Assembly (NCBI GenBank): GCA_902773895.1
Contig: CACYGB010000011.1
Span: forward strand, 1 to 42,061
Length of the DNA stretch: 42,061 nt
Direction: 5' to 3'
Source: an uncultured Eubacteriales bacterium
Lineage (GTDB): Bacteria; Bacillota; Clostridia; Christensenellales; Aristaeellaceae
Shown here: one piece after another, positions 15,298-23,638 of the stretch
Numbering within the stretch: the first letter of the stretch is position 1
Layout: the number at the start of each line of letters is the position of its first letter
Made by a program: the position numbers and the translations under genes
The notes under the pieces: generated by a model
The model's database searches: none
The model's input: only the letters and a program-made list of their open reading frames with translations
What the model was told of the DNA's origin: nothing

Positions 15298-16932
15298 ATG
15301 AAGAAGTTCGTTTCTTTGCTGCTGGCTCTGATCATGGTGCTGAGCCTGACGGCCCTGCAGGCCACCGCGGAAGAGGCCGCCGGTATGGATGCGTGGGAAC
15401 CGTTCGCCCAGCGCGTGAAGATCACGGTGCCTGTGTATGACCGCTCCAAGGTGGGCTATCCCCCTGTGGATGACAACTATTGGACGAAGTGGATCCAGAG
15501 TGAATTCGGCGATAAGTACAACATCGACGTGCAGTATGTGGCCATTCCCCGCGGAGACGTGATGACCAAGTACTCCATGCTGATCGCGGCCGACGAAACC
15601 CCCACCATCCTGATGGAATACGACTATCCCAAGGTTGCTCAGTGGGCCAACGACGGCGCCATGACGGAAATCAACCTGGATGCCTTTGCCAAGGTGGCGC
15701 CCACCTTCTTCCAGGCCATGGTGGAGCACAACCAGCTGGGCTATACCGACATCAACGGCAAAACCTACTTCGTGCTGACTGAACGCCCCTACCACGACAC
15801 CACCTTCGCGTATGCCACCTTCGTGCGTATGGACTGGCTGCGGAAAGTGGGCTATGACCATGTGCCCAAGAACTATGAAGAGCACAAGGATGCCATGAAC
15901 AAGATCATCGCCGCCGGCCTGACCAAGCAGCCTCTGGGCCTGGGCGTTCCCACCAGCGCGTACATCACCAACTTTGGCTATCGTGATTTCCCGGTGGACG
16001 AAGCGGAATGGGCCATGCATTCTTCCCTGGGCACGCCCTGCTTCCCCTGGTATCCCACGGCCCGGATGCTGAAGCGGCTCAACGATGAATACCATATGGG
16101 CTGGTACTCTTCTGAATTTGATCTGGAAAAGGACAGCCGCGGCGCCGCCACGGACCAGACCCAGACCGACTTCATCAACGGCGTCACCTACCAGTACGGC
16201 GGCTATATCGCCAGCAATATGCCCTGGCTGACCGCGTTCTATGAAAACAATCCCGATGCCGAACTGGCTGTGGCCAGCAGCTATGCCGGCCTGGAAGAAG
16301 GCGTGAACACCGCCTGCATCCGCGCCGACAACCCCTTCGGCATGATCGTTGGCTTCTCCAGCAAGGCGACGGAAGACCAGCTGAAGGCTGCCTGGATGCT
16401 GATGGAATGGATGATCCAGCCTGAAAACCTGTTCGTGCTGGAAAACGGCATCGAGGGCGAAACCTATAAGCTGGGCGAGGATGGCCTGCCTGTCATGCTG
16501 GATTACACCGGCGAACATATGCTGAACCACAACAACAACATCGACATGACCTGCCTGGTGCATGCCTCCAAGAAAGTGGGCACCATCGAGCAGACCATCG
16601 CGCAGATGAGCCCCGTGGGCCTGCCCCAGGATTTCACCCAGATGCTGATCGACAACTACTATGAACTGCGCGAAATCGCCGATAGCGGCAAAGCGTATTC
16701 CGACCCCGTGTTCGCCGTGGCCATCGAAAGCGAAAGCGAATACAGCGCCACCCTGCTGAGCCTGTGGCAGGAATACTATGTGAAGCTGATCAAGTGCGAT
16801 CCCGCCGAATTTGACGCCCTGTTTGCCGAGTACAGCCAGAACTTCCTGGATGCCGGCTATCAGGAAATCATGGATGAGCGTTTGGAAGCCTACAAGGCTG
16901 GCAACACCACCAAACTGCCCGAGCTTCCCTGA
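15298..16932 (+). CDS. Extracellular sugar-binding protein 1 (LplA type)
   Basis: A 544-residue substrate-binding protein of the adjacent importer. The signal peptide is residues 1 to about 24 (MKKFVSLLLALIMVLSLTAL core, likely cleavage after ATA). No cysteine follows the hydrophobic core, so it is not an ordinary lipoprotein, unusual for a Gram-positive binding protein. The mature part has the LplA-type features DNYWTKWIQSEFGDKYNIDV and YPKVAQWANDGAMTEI and many aromatic residues for sugar stacking. Preceded by AAGGAGG with an A-rich leader. Ligand inferred from the cluster: oligosaccharides of pectin or galactosyl-rhamnose type. A terminator follows. Confidence 0.93.
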   Translation: MKKFVSLLLALIMVLSLTALQATAEEAAGMDAWEPFAQRVKITVPVYDRSKVGYPPVDDNYWTKWIQSEFGDKYNIDVQYVAIPRGDVMTKYSMLIAADETPTILMEYDYPKVAQWANDGAMTEINLDAFAKVAPTFFQAMVEHNQLGYTDINGKTYFVLTERPYHDTTFAYATFVRMDWLRKVGYDHVPKNYEEHKDAMNKIIAAGLTKQPLGLGVPTSAYITNFGYRDFPVDEAEWAMHSSLGTPCFPWYPTARMLKRLNDEYHMGWYSSEFDLEKDSRGAATDQTQTDFINGVTYQYGGYIASNMPWLTAFYENNPDAELAVASSYAGLEEGVNTACIRADNPFGMIVGFSSKATEDQLKAAWMLMEWMIQPENLFVLENGIEGETYKLGEDGLPVMLDYTGEHMLNHNNNIDMTCLVHASKKVGTIEQTIAQMSPVGLPQDFTQMLIDNYYELREIADSGKAYSDPVFAVAIESESEYSATLLSLWQEYYVKLIKCDPAEFDALFAEYSQNFLDAGYQEIMDERLEAYKAGNTTKLPELP

Positions 16933-16950
16933 GTAAACCAGGAATCAAGG

Positions 16951-16978
16951 AGCGGAGCCTTCGGGCTCCGCTTCTTTT
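16951..16978 (+). terminator. Terminator/attenuator after binding protein 1
   Basis: A perfect 9-bp GC-rich stem (16951-16959 with 16964-16972) closed by a UUCG tetraloop is followed by TCTTTT. It lies between the binding-protein gene and the aldo/keto reductase. As no clear promoter is visible before the latter, it may work as a partial terminator that raises binding-protein mRNA over the downstream gene. Confidence 0.85.
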
Positions 16979-17001
16979 GAAAAAAGAGAGGAAGATACGC
17001 C

Positions 17002-17988
17002 ATGTATATGCCTGCCAAGGACCGGTATGCAAAAATGATCTACCGCCGGTGCGGCAACAGCGGGGTGATGCTGCCGCTTCTGTCTCTGGGATTGTGGCAC
17101 AACTTCGGGGACATTACGCCCTTTGCCACCCAGCAGGCCATGCTTCGCACTGCGTTTGACAACGGGATCACGCACTTTGACCTGGCCAACAATTACGGCC
17201 CGCCTGCCGGTGCGGCGGAAGAAAATTTCGGCCGGCATATGGATACGGATTGGCAGCCCCATCGGGACGAACTGTTCCTGTCCACCAAGGCGGGCTATGG
17301 CATGTGGGAAGGCCCTTACGGCGATTGGGGCAGCCGGAAATACCTGATTTCCAGCCTGGACCAAAGCCTGAAGCGCATGCATGTGGACTATGTGGATTTG
17401 TTTTACCATCATCGGCCCGATCCCCATACGCCCATTGAAGAAACGATGGGCGCCCTGGACCAGATCGTGCGCAGCGGCAAAGCGCTGTATGTGGGCATTT
17501 CCAATTATGGGCCGGAGCAGGCCCGGGCAGCCATCCGGGAACTGAAACGCCTGGGCACGCCGTGCCTGATCCATCAGCCCCGGTATTCCATGCTGGACCG
17601 GTGGATCGAAAACGGACTGACAGACGTGCTGAAGGAAGAACAGGTTGGCTGCATCGTGTTCCAGCCCTTGGCCGGCGGGTTGCTGACAGGAAAATACCTG
17701 AACGGGATTCCGGAGGATTCCCGGATGAAAACGGACAGCCGCTTTTTGAAGCCGGACAGCCTGACCGAGGAGAACCTGAAGAAGATTCGGGCGCTGAAAG
17801 CCATTGCGGATGAACGGGGCCAGAAGCTGCATCACCTGGCGCTTCAATGGGTGTTGCGGGACGAAACTGTCACCTCCGCCCTGATCGGCGCCAGCAGACC
17901 GGAACAGATCACGGATAACCTGGCTATCCTGGACGCGCCGAAGCTGACAGATGAGGAATGCCGGCGAATTGAAGAAGCACTGCGGTAA
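17002..17988 (+). CDS. gpr: Aldo/keto reductase, L-glyceraldehyde-3-phosphate reductase (YghZ/Gpr) type
   Basis: A 328-residue NADPH-dependent reductase of the AKR14/YghZ group, cytoplasmic. The sequence YRRCGNSGVMLPLLSLGLWH and the segment DLANNYGPPAGAAEENFGRH follow E. coli YghZ almost word for word. The catalytic tetrad is visible: Asp60, Tyr65, Lys96, His136 or His137 (FYHHRPD). This group reduces L-glyceraldehyde 3-phosphate, methylglyoxal and other aldehydes; L-aldehydes and methylglyoxal-like products arise in rhamnose and hexuronate catabolism, which would explain its place here (inference). GAGAGGAAG lies before the ATG; a second ATG at 17008 is possible. Transcribed toward the convergent araC gene, with a shared terminator. 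Confidence 0.9.
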   Translation: MYMPAKDRYAKMIYRRCGNSGVMLPLLSLGLWHNFGDITPFATQQAMLRTAFDNGITHFDLANNYGPPAGAAEENFGRHMDTDWQPHRDELFLSTKAGYGMWEGPYGDWGSRKYLISSLDQSLKRMHVDYVDLFYHHRPDPHTPIEETMGALDQIVRSGKALYVGISNYGPEQARAAIRELKRLGTPCLIHQPRYSMLDRWIENGLTDVLKEEQVGCIVFQPLAGGLLTGKYLNGIPEDSRMKTDSRFLKPDSLTEENLKKIRALKAIADERGQKLHHLALQWVLRDETVTSALIGASRPEQITDNLAILDAPKLTDEECRRIEEALR

Positions 17989-17993
17989 AAAAG

Positions 17994-18023
17994 AAAATCC
18001 GTCTGCATAAGGCGGATTTTTTG
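17994..18023. terminator. Bidirectional terminator between gpr and araC
   Basis: An 11-bp stem (17994-18004 with 18010-18020, one G-U pair) and a 5-nt loop, with A-rich sequence on the left and a T6 run on the right. It stands between two converging genes and suits termination in both directions. Confidence 0.8.
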
Positions 18024-18051
18024 ATGTTCCTGTTTTGAAATGACCGTTTTG

Positions 18052-19005
18052 TTATTCCGGATCGTTGCCCGAGGGCAGTTTTTCCGCTTCCGTCCAGCCG
18101 CTGAAGGTCAGCAGGGAAGGCCGGTTCTGATCCTTGGAGGTTTTTCGCCACACAGTAGGCGTGCAGCCCATGGCCTGAATGAAGTGCCGGTTATAGCTGC
18201 TTAGGGAATTATAGCCTACCAGTCCGGCAATTTGGGCAATGGAATACTGGGACGAACGCAGCAGCGTGCAGCTTTTCAGGATCCGGGTTTGATGCAAAAA
18301 TGCCAGGGGAGAAGTGCCTGTTTGCTCCTTGAACAGGCGGCGGAAATGCGTGGGGCTCAAATGGCAGGCGTTGGCCAGCGTATCCTGCGGAAATTCATGC
18401 ATGTAATGCTCGTGCACGTAATCCAGCGCGGGGGAGATGACGTGCAGATCGGGATCGCGGATCGTTTCGGAATCCTCCCGGCTGTACACCCGCAGCATGG
18501 AAATTAACAGCACCATGCACAGGCTGATCACGCATTGCTGGTATCCCGGTGCGCAGGAGGTCATTTCTGCCAGGATGCCGTTCACCAGCTGGGCGGCCCA
18601 AGGGTGCTGCCCCGGCGGCAAAAGCAGATGGCAGTCCGACAGAAAACGCCCGGCATCCCGCAGGCCCGCCTGCTGCTGCATCACGGCGGCGCCCAGCAGC
18701 GCTTCCGGGTCCAGAAAAAGATAACTCCACAGGCTGGGCTGGTCCGGATTGGACCAGGTGGTGTGGGGCACGTTGCGGGCGATGCAGGTAACATCCCCGG
18801 CGTGAAAATCCACCCGCTGTTTGTCAAACAGCATGGTGCCGCCGGAAGAATGGCAAATGCCGATTTCCAGACAATTGTGGAAATGCAGATGCTTGCCCGG
18901 AATGGGGCTGATGTGCCATTGATCGCCCGTCAGGGCCAGAATGGGAAAGTCGGCGGGCAGTTCATAGTTGCGGTATTCCAGCACGGTTCTTTTGGGGCGT
19001 GCCAA
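18052..19005 (-). CDS. AraC-family regulator, third gene of the lacI-rhaM-araC operon
   Basis: A 317-residue regulator. The N-terminal cupin sensor has HLHFHNCLEIGICHSSGG (about 39-56) and FHAGDVTCIARNVPH; the C-terminal helix-turn-helix pair (about 195-295) ends GYNSLSSYNRHFIQAMGCTPTVWRK. No ATG fits: the start is a TTG at 19005, decided by GGGAGGG six bases upstream, and the protein begins ARPKRTVLEYRNYELP. It starts 15 bases after rhaM, so it is the last gene of the minus-strand operon. It is the best candidate activator for the shared element before the GH112 and importer genes, by location only. Confidence 0.9.
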   Translation of the reverse strand: MARPKRTVLEYRNYELPADFPILALTGDQWHISPIPGKHLHFHNCLEIGICHSSGGTMLFDKQRVDFHAGDVTCIARNVPHTTWSNPDQPSLWSYLFLDPEALLGAAVMQQQAGLRDAGRFLSDCHLLLPPGQHPWAAQLVNGILAEMTSCAPGYQQCVISLCMVLLISMLRVYSREDSETIRDPDLHVISPALDYVHEHYMHEFPQDTLANACHLSPTHFRRLFKEQTGTSPLAFLHQTRILKSCTLLRSSQYSIAQIAGLVGYNSLSSYNRHFIQAMGCTPTVWRKTSKDQNRPSLLTFSGWTEAEKLPSGNDPE

Positions 19006-19020
19006 TGCTATCCCTCCCGA

Positions 19021-19338
19021 TCATTCCAGCAGAAACATCTGCCGCAGCTTGGGCTGGGCGCCGGTTTCGGGGTCCATGACCAGGTCCAGCACATCCTGCA
19101 TGTAGTCGTTCCATTTGTCTACGATGGGGCTGCCGGCCTGGGCTTTTTCCGCATACTCGATGCCTTTTTCACATTCATAGTAACCAAAAACATCCCGGCC
19201 GTCACTCCAGATGGAATAATTGCGGATGCCGGCGCTTTTAAGAAGCGCCTTCATTTCGGGCCAGATTTCGTCGTGCCGGCGCTTGTACTCCTCCTGCATG
19301 CCGGGCTTGATGCGTCCTTTCCAGGCAAACCGTTCCAT
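19021..19338 (-). CDS. rhaM: L-rhamnose mutarotase
   Basis: A 105-residue protein matching RhaM (YiiL) in length and pattern: EEYKRRHDEIWPEMKALLK (about 16-34, with the catalytic His), GIRNYSIW, a central FGYYECE strand, then VDKWNDYMQDVLD (about 71-83) and a C-terminal LRQMFLLE. It interconverts alpha- and beta-L-rhamnopyranose so that the isomerase RhaA can use the sugar. The ATG at 19338 is preceded by AAGGAGG, and length fits this start rather than one 13 codons upstream. It lies between lacI and araC in one operon. No rhaA, rhaB or rhaD is in the window. The gene is direct evidence that free L-rhamnose is made by this locus. Confidence 0.93.
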   Translation of the reverse strand: MERFAWKGRIKPGMQEEYKRRHDEIWPEMKALLKSAGIRNYSIWSDGRDVFGYYECEKGIEYAEKAQAGSPIVDKWNDYMQDVLDLVMDPETGAQPKLRQMFLLE

Positions 19339-19354
19339 GTTTTTTTCCTCCTTC

Positions 19355-20383
19355 TTATTTCTTGGATACTTCGGCACAGGAATCGCGAATGACCATTTCC
19401 CAATCGGATTCCTCCCGCGTATTTTCTCCGTTCAGCAGCATCTGCACAGCACGGGCCCCCATTTTTTGCTGATGGGGGTTGACGCTGGTCAGGGGCGGTG
19501 TCAAATACGGCGCGCAGAACAGGTCGTCGCACCCGACCACCGACAGATCCTGGGGCAGGCGCAGGCCGTGCTCCCTGGCAGAAAGCTGGCAGCCCATGGC
19601 CACCAGGTCGTTCAGGGCAATAACGGCCGTGGGCCAGTATTCCTTTTTAAGATGCCCCAGGATGCTGTCCAGCGCCTTCTTTCCTTCTTCCGGTGTGGCC
19701 TTGCCGTACACCCGGTAGGAGGCAATATAGGGCAGCTTGGCCTGCCGCAATCCGTCCTCATAGCCCACATCCCGCCGAAGCGCGTCGGTATCCTCCTGCA
19801 CACCGCCGATGAAGGCGATGCGTTCATGGCCCAGGGAAACCAGGTAGGCTACGATTTCCCGCATCAGGGCGGCGTTGTTGTTGATGATCGCCGGAAAATC
19901 GTATTCCGGCGGAACACAGCCGATCAGCACCACCGGCATGAATTTGCGCAGCTCCCGCAGGGAAGAAAGCAATTGCTCGGTTTGATCCGGGGGCAGGTAT
20001 TCCACGCAGACGATCACGCCGTCCAGCCGCCGATCCGCCAGCATCAGTGCCGGGTCGTAAGCGCTGGTGTGCAAGCTGGCCCAGGGGAACAGGCTGACGG
20101 TGCAGCCGTTTTTCCGCGCTTCCTCTTGGGCACCGGTGAAAATCATGGCGTAATGCGGATTCAGCAGTTTGGGCAGCACGATGCCCAGGGAATGGGTGAC
20201 CTTGCTGGTCAGGCCCCGGGCGATGGAACTGGGCCGGTAGTTGCGCCGGGCGATGGTTTCTTCCACTTTGATCCGGGTTTTTTCCGAAACGCTGCTCTCA
20301 CCCCGCAGAACCCGGGATACCGTGGCGATGGACACGCCCGCTTCCGAAGCAATATCGTAAATAGTGGGATTTTCCCTGTTCAT
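19355..20383 (-). CDS. LacI-family transcriptional repressor
   Basis: A 342-residue regulator. The N-terminal helix-turn-helix reads TIYDIASEAGVSIATVSRVL (7-26) with the hinge helix region NYRPSSIARGL; the periplasmic-binding-like sensor (about 60-340) contains SLGIVLPKLLNPHYAMI and the PTAVIALNDLVAMG and VVGCDDL segments. It is transcribed away from the GH105 operon. Two identical operators lie in the divergent promoter region, one over its own -10/start site and one over the GH105 start site, so it most likely represses both directions until a pectin- or rhamnose-derived inducer binds. CAGGAGA precedes the ATG. Confidence 0.94.
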   Translation of the reverse strand: MNRENPTIYDIASEAGVSIATVSRVLRGESSVSEKTRIKVEETIARRNYRPSSIARGLTSKVTHSLGIVLPKLLNPHYAMIFTGAQEEARKNGCTVSLFPWASLHTSAYDPALMLADRRLDGVIVCVEYLPPDQTEQLLSSLRELRKFMPVVLIGCVPPEYDFPAIINNNAALMREIVAYLVSLGHERIAFIGGVQEDTDALRRDVGYEDGLRQAKLPYIASYRVYGKATPEEGKKALDSILGHLKKEYWPTAVIALNDLVAMGCQLSAREHGLRLPQDLSVVGCDDLFCAPYLTPPLTSVNPHQQKMGARAVQMLLNGENTREESDWEMVIRDSCAEVSKK

Positions 20384-20440
20384 GGCTGCTTCTCCTGTAA
20401 CAGAAGGCCGGATATGGAAGATCTGGCCGGAATATAACTA

Positions 20441-20456
20441 TGTAAGCGCTAACATT
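20441..20456. promoter_or_regulatory. LacI/cre-type operator 1
   Basis: TGTAAGCGCTAACATT, a near-palindrome centred on AGC|GCT and overlapping the start region of lacI. It is identical to the site at 20555-20570, centre to centre 114 bp away. The core also fits the CcpA cre consensus, so either the local LacI protein or CcpA could bind. Confidence 0.85.
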
Positions 20457-20482
20457 ATACAGGAAAAGTACAGAAAAAGCAA
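20454..20482 (-). promoter_or_regulatory. Promoter of the lacI-rhaM-araC operon
   Basis: Minus-strand -35 TTGCTT (20477-20482) and -10 TATAAT (20454-20459), spacer 17. Transcription would begin near 20447, inside operator 1, which implies autorepression. Confidence 0.75.
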
Positions 20483-20526
20483 GAGGAACAGAAGAAAAAT
20501 AATGGCAGGGATTCTTGCAATATGTA

Positions 20527-20555
20527 TTGACACGGGAATGGAAAAATATTATAAT
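20527..20555 (+). promoter_or_regulatory. Consensus sigma-A promoter of the pectin operon
   Basis: A perfect -35 TTGACA (20527-20532) and perfect -10 TATAAT (20550-20555) with a 17-nt spacer. A promoter this strong would be on by default and needs the overlapping operator to be silent. Confidence 0.92.
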
Positions 20556-20570
20556 GTAAGCGCTAACATT
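20555..20570. promoter_or_regulatory. LacI/cre-type operator 2
   Basis: Second copy of TGTAAGCGCTAACATT. It begins at the last base of the -10 box and covers the expected start of transcription (about 20562), the typical place for repression. Confidence 0.9.
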
Positions 20571-20595
20571 GACATGATATGCAGGGGGCGATCCC

Positions 20596-21642
20596 ATGGA
20601 TTACCGGGAAACGGCGAATAAGGTGCTGGCTATGCTGCAGCGGGCAGACGGAAACGATCCTTCCCGCGGGCATTTGACGATGAACAACTGGGAATGGCCC
20701 ACCGGCGTGGCCCTGTACGGCATCTACAAGACTTATCAGCAAAGCGGCGACCCGGACATCTTAAAGTATCTGGTGGGCTGGTATGACGATATGCTGTCCA
20801 GGGAGGAAAAGCCGCACCGCAACGTGAACACTGTGGCGCCTGTGCTGACGCTGACCTGCCTGTACGATGAAACGAAAAATGCACAATACCTGCCTGTGAT
20901 CGAAAGCTGGATCCAGTGGGTGATGCAGGAGATGCCGCGGACCGAGTACGGCGGGCTGCAGCACTGCACTGTGTGGAACAAGCATTATCAGCAGCTGTGG
21001 TGCGACACCCTGTTTATGGTGTGCCTGTTTTTGGCCAAGGCCGGCGTGGTGCTGAAGCGGCCGGAATTGATCGAGGAAGCGGAATACCAGTTCCTGATGC
21101 ATATCCGATACCTGCAGAATAAAGTGAGCGGCTTGTTTTATCACGGATGGACGTTTGACCGGCGGCATAATTTTGCCCAGGCTTACTGGGCCCGGGGAAA
21201 TGCCTGGTTCACAGCGGCAGCGGTGGAACTGTACGACATCACCCGGCGGGACAACGCCGCCATGCGCATGATCCATTCCGCCTGGCTGGACCAGGTGCTG
21301 GCCCTGTGGAAGTACCAGCGGGTGAACGGACTGTACACCACGCTGATCAACGTGGAGGAAACTTACTGCGAAACCAGCGCCACCGCTGCCATTGCCTACG
21401 GCGTGCTGAAGGGCACCCGGATCGGCTGGCTGCCCAAGGAGCCTTACAGCCAGATGGGGCTGCTGTCGGCCCACGCGGTGCTGGATCAGATTGACGAAAC
21501 CGGCGCGGTGCAGGGCGTTTCCGGTGGCACCGGCATGGGGCATGATCTGCAGCATTATAAAGATATTATCGTAACGCCCACGGCCTATGGCCAGGGGCTG
21601 ACCTTCCTGATGCTGACGGAATTGATGATTCAGGACGGCTGA
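20596..21642 (+). CDS. GH105 unsaturated rhamnogalacturonyl hydrolase (YteR/YesR type)
   Basis: A 348-residue (alpha/alpha)6-barrel hydrolase that hydrates the 4,5-unsaturated galacturonate left by rhamnogalacturonan lyases and releases it from rhamnose, in the cytoplasm (no signal peptide). Seen: NWEWPTGVALYGIYK (31-45), the catalytic aspartate in LWCDTLFM (Asp137), YHGW (182-185) and the YWARGNAWFTAA motif (197-208), all typical of GH105. Length is slightly short of the usual 370. It is the first gene after the LacI-controlled promoter. The ribosome-binding site CAGGGGGC is weaker than those of its neighbours. GH88 is a relative, but the motifs favour GH105. Confidence 0.93.
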   Translation: MDYRETANKVLAMLQRADGNDPSRGHLTMNNWEWPTGVALYGIYKTYQQSGDPDILKYLVGWYDDMLSREEKPHRNVNTVAPVLTLTCLYDETKNAQYLPVIESWIQWVMQEMPRTEYGGLQHCTVWNKHYQQLWCDTLFMVCLFLAKAGVVLKRPELIEEAEYQFLMHIRYLQNKVSGLFYHGWTFDRRHNFAQAYWARGNAWFTAAAVELYDITRRDNAAMRMIHSAWLDQVLALWKYQRVNGLYTTLINVEETYCETSATAAIAYGVLKGTRIGWLPKEPYSQMGLLSAHAVLDQIDETGAVQGVSGGTGMGHDLQHYKDIIVTPTAYGQGLTFLMLTELMIQDG

Positions 21643-21686
21643 CGAAGAAAGGTTTTTCTGGCTTGACTGGAAAGGAGGAGGAACCC

Positions 21687-22640
21687 GTGAGCACCAGGGC
21701 GGAAGTGAAACGCATGCACGGTACCGGGAAAAAGTATTGGCAAAAGCTGGGTGCGGATTTGAAACGGGACAAGTGGCTGTATCTGCTGCTGCTTCCCGGG
21801 GTGATTTACTTCATCGTATTCAAGTATCTGCCCATGTTCGGCATTGTCATCGCGTTTGAAAACTACGTGCCCTTTTCCGGCGTGCTGGGCAGTGAATGGG
21901 TAGGAACGAAGTGGTTCAATTATTTCTTCCGCTTCCCCTCGTGGGTCACGTATCTGACCAATACGCTGATCCTGTCCCTGATGAATATTATTTTCTATTT
22001 TCCGGCGCCCATTATCCTGGCGCTGCTGCTGAATGAAATGCGGTCCCTGCGCTACAAAAAGCTGCTGCAGACCTTCCTGTATGTGCCGCACTTCATTTCC
22101 ATCGTGATCGTGGTTTCCATCACGTTCGTTATGTTTGGGCCTTCCGGCATCGTGTATAAGAGCACGGAAATGCTGCTTGGGCACCCCATCAACTACATGG
22201 GCTCGCCGGACACCTTCCGCTGGATGATCATCGGGCAGACAGTCTGGAAGGAAACGGGCTGGGGAACCATCATTTTCCTGGCGGCGCTGACCAACGTGGA
22301 CACCCAGCTCTATGAAGCTGCCATGGTGGACGGCGCGGGCCGTCTTCGCCGGCTGTGGCACATCACCCTTCCGGCCATCCGCTCCACCATCGTGCTGATG
22401 CTGATCCTGCGGATGGGCAGTGTGCTGGATACGGGCTACGACCACCTGATCCTGATGGCGAACCCGCTGAACCGCAAAGCGTCCCAGACGCTGGACGTGT
22501 TCGTGTACCAGCAGGGCATCCAGCAGGGCCAGTTCAGTTACGCTTCCGCCATCGGCCTGATGAAGTCAGTGGTCAGCGTGACGCTGGTGGTGGCTTCCAA
22601 CAAAGTGGCGCACCTGCTGGGCGAGCAGGGCCTGTATTGA
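21687..22640 (+). CDS. CUT1 sugar ABC importer permease 1 of the second system (YteP type)
   Basis: A 317-residue permease with about six membrane segments starting LYLLLLPGVIYFIVFKYLPMF-like sequence. The EAA loop is YEAAMVDGAGRLRRLWH (about residues 212-228). The start is a GTG at 21687, set by AAAGGAGGAG 8 nt before; an upstream TTG at 21663 has no such site. Its position directly behind GH105 mirrors the B. subtilis yte cluster, which imports RG-I disaccharides; hence its likely cargo. Confidence 0.93.
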   Translation: MSTRAEVKRMHGTGKKYWQKLGADLKRDKWLYLLLLPGVIYFIVFKYLPMFGIVIAFENYVPFSGVLGSEWVGTKWFNYFFRFPSWVTYLTNTLILSLMNIIFYFPAPIILALLLNEMRSLRYKKLLQTFLYVPHFISIVIVVSITFVMFGPSGIVYKSTEMLLGHPINYMGSPDTFRWMIIGQTVWKETGWGTIIFLAALTNVDTQLYEAAMVDGAGRLRRLWHITLPAIRSTIVLMLILRMGSVLDTGYDHLILMANPLNRKASQTLDVFVYQQGIQQGQFSYASAIGLMKSVVSVTLVVASNKVAHLLGEQGLY

Positions 22641-22658
22641 GGAAGGGGGGAAGGCACC

Positions 22659-23600
22659 ATGACGCAGACGAAAGCGATTTCTCCCAATCAGCGTAAGGAA
22701 AGCAGCGGCCCGGTAGGCCAGAACGCCACCGTTGGCAGCCGGATCTTTGATGTGCTGAATTACGTGTTCCTCTCCCTGATTGCTTTTACCACGCTTCTGC
22801 CGTTCATCTATATCATCGGCGCATCGTTTGCCACGGAATATGAACTGGCCACCCGGCCCATGTTCATCATCCCGCAGGATGTGACGGTGAACGCGTACCG
22901 CTTCATTTTTTCGTCCAATAAGATCCTGCAGGGCTTTGGCAACTCCGTGTTCATCACGGTATGTGGCACAGCCATCAACCTGTTCTTCACCGTCACCATG
23001 GCCTATGCCATTTCCAAAAAGCGCCTGCGCGGAAGGAACTTCTTCCTGAACATGGTCATCTTCTCCATGTTCTTTTCCGGCGGCATGATTCCGGGCTACA
23101 TCGTGGTAGCCAATATCCTGGGCCTCAAAAACACCTACTGGTCCGTGCTGCTGCCCGGGGCTATCAGCGCGTATAATCTGATGATCGTGAAGAACTTCTT
23201 CCAGGGCATCCCGCAGGAACTGGAAGAGTCCGCCTCCATCGACGGCTGCACGGATATTGGCGTGCTGTGGAAGATCGTGCTGCCCCTGTCGCTGCCGGTG
23301 CTGGCCACCTTCGGCCTGTTCTACGCGGTGGGCCACTGGAACGCCTACTTTGGCGCCATGATCTACATGACCGGCGCCAAGCAGAAGTGGCCCTTGCAGG
23401 TGCTGCTGCGGGAACTGATTATCATGAGCAACGGCTCTGCCGGTGATATGGCCAATATGGATCCGGACTTTGTGCAGCCGCCGGAACAATCCATCAAAAT
23501 GGCCGTCATCGTGGTGTCCACCATTCCCATCATGTGCGTGTATCCTTTCCTGCAGAAATACTTTGTGAAGGGCGTCATGGTGGGCGCGCTCAAGGGCTGA
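22659..23600 (+). CDS. CUT1 sugar ABC importer permease 2 of the second system (YtcP type)
   Basis: A 313-residue permease. After a hydrophilic N-terminus (about 35 residues) there are six membrane segments; the EAA-type loop is LEESASIDGCTDIGVLWKI (about 189-207), and the C-terminus FLQKYFVKGVMVGALKG is the family ending. It starts 18 nt after permease 1. It resembles the other importer's second permease in layout but is clearly diverged, so the two systems are separate paralogues and not a recent duplication. Confidence 0.93.
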   Translation: MTQTKAISPNQRKESSGPVGQNATVGSRIFDVLNYVFLSLIAFTTLLPFIYIIGASFATEYELATRPMFIIPQDVTVNAYRFIFSSNKILQGFGNSVFITVCGTAINLFFTVTMAYAISKKRLRGRNFFLNMVIFSMFFSGGMIPGYIVVANILGLKNTYWSVLLPGAISAYNLMIVKNFFQGIPQELEESASIDGCTDIGVLWKIVLPLSLPVLATFGLFYAVGHWNAYFGAMIYMTGAKQKWPLQVLLRELIIMSNGSAGDMANMDPDFVQPPEQSIKMAVIVVSTIPIMCVYPFLQKYFVKGVMVGALKG

Positions 23601-23638
23601 TTTCCCTGTTTCCGATGCAAAGGCCGTTGTGCCTGAAC

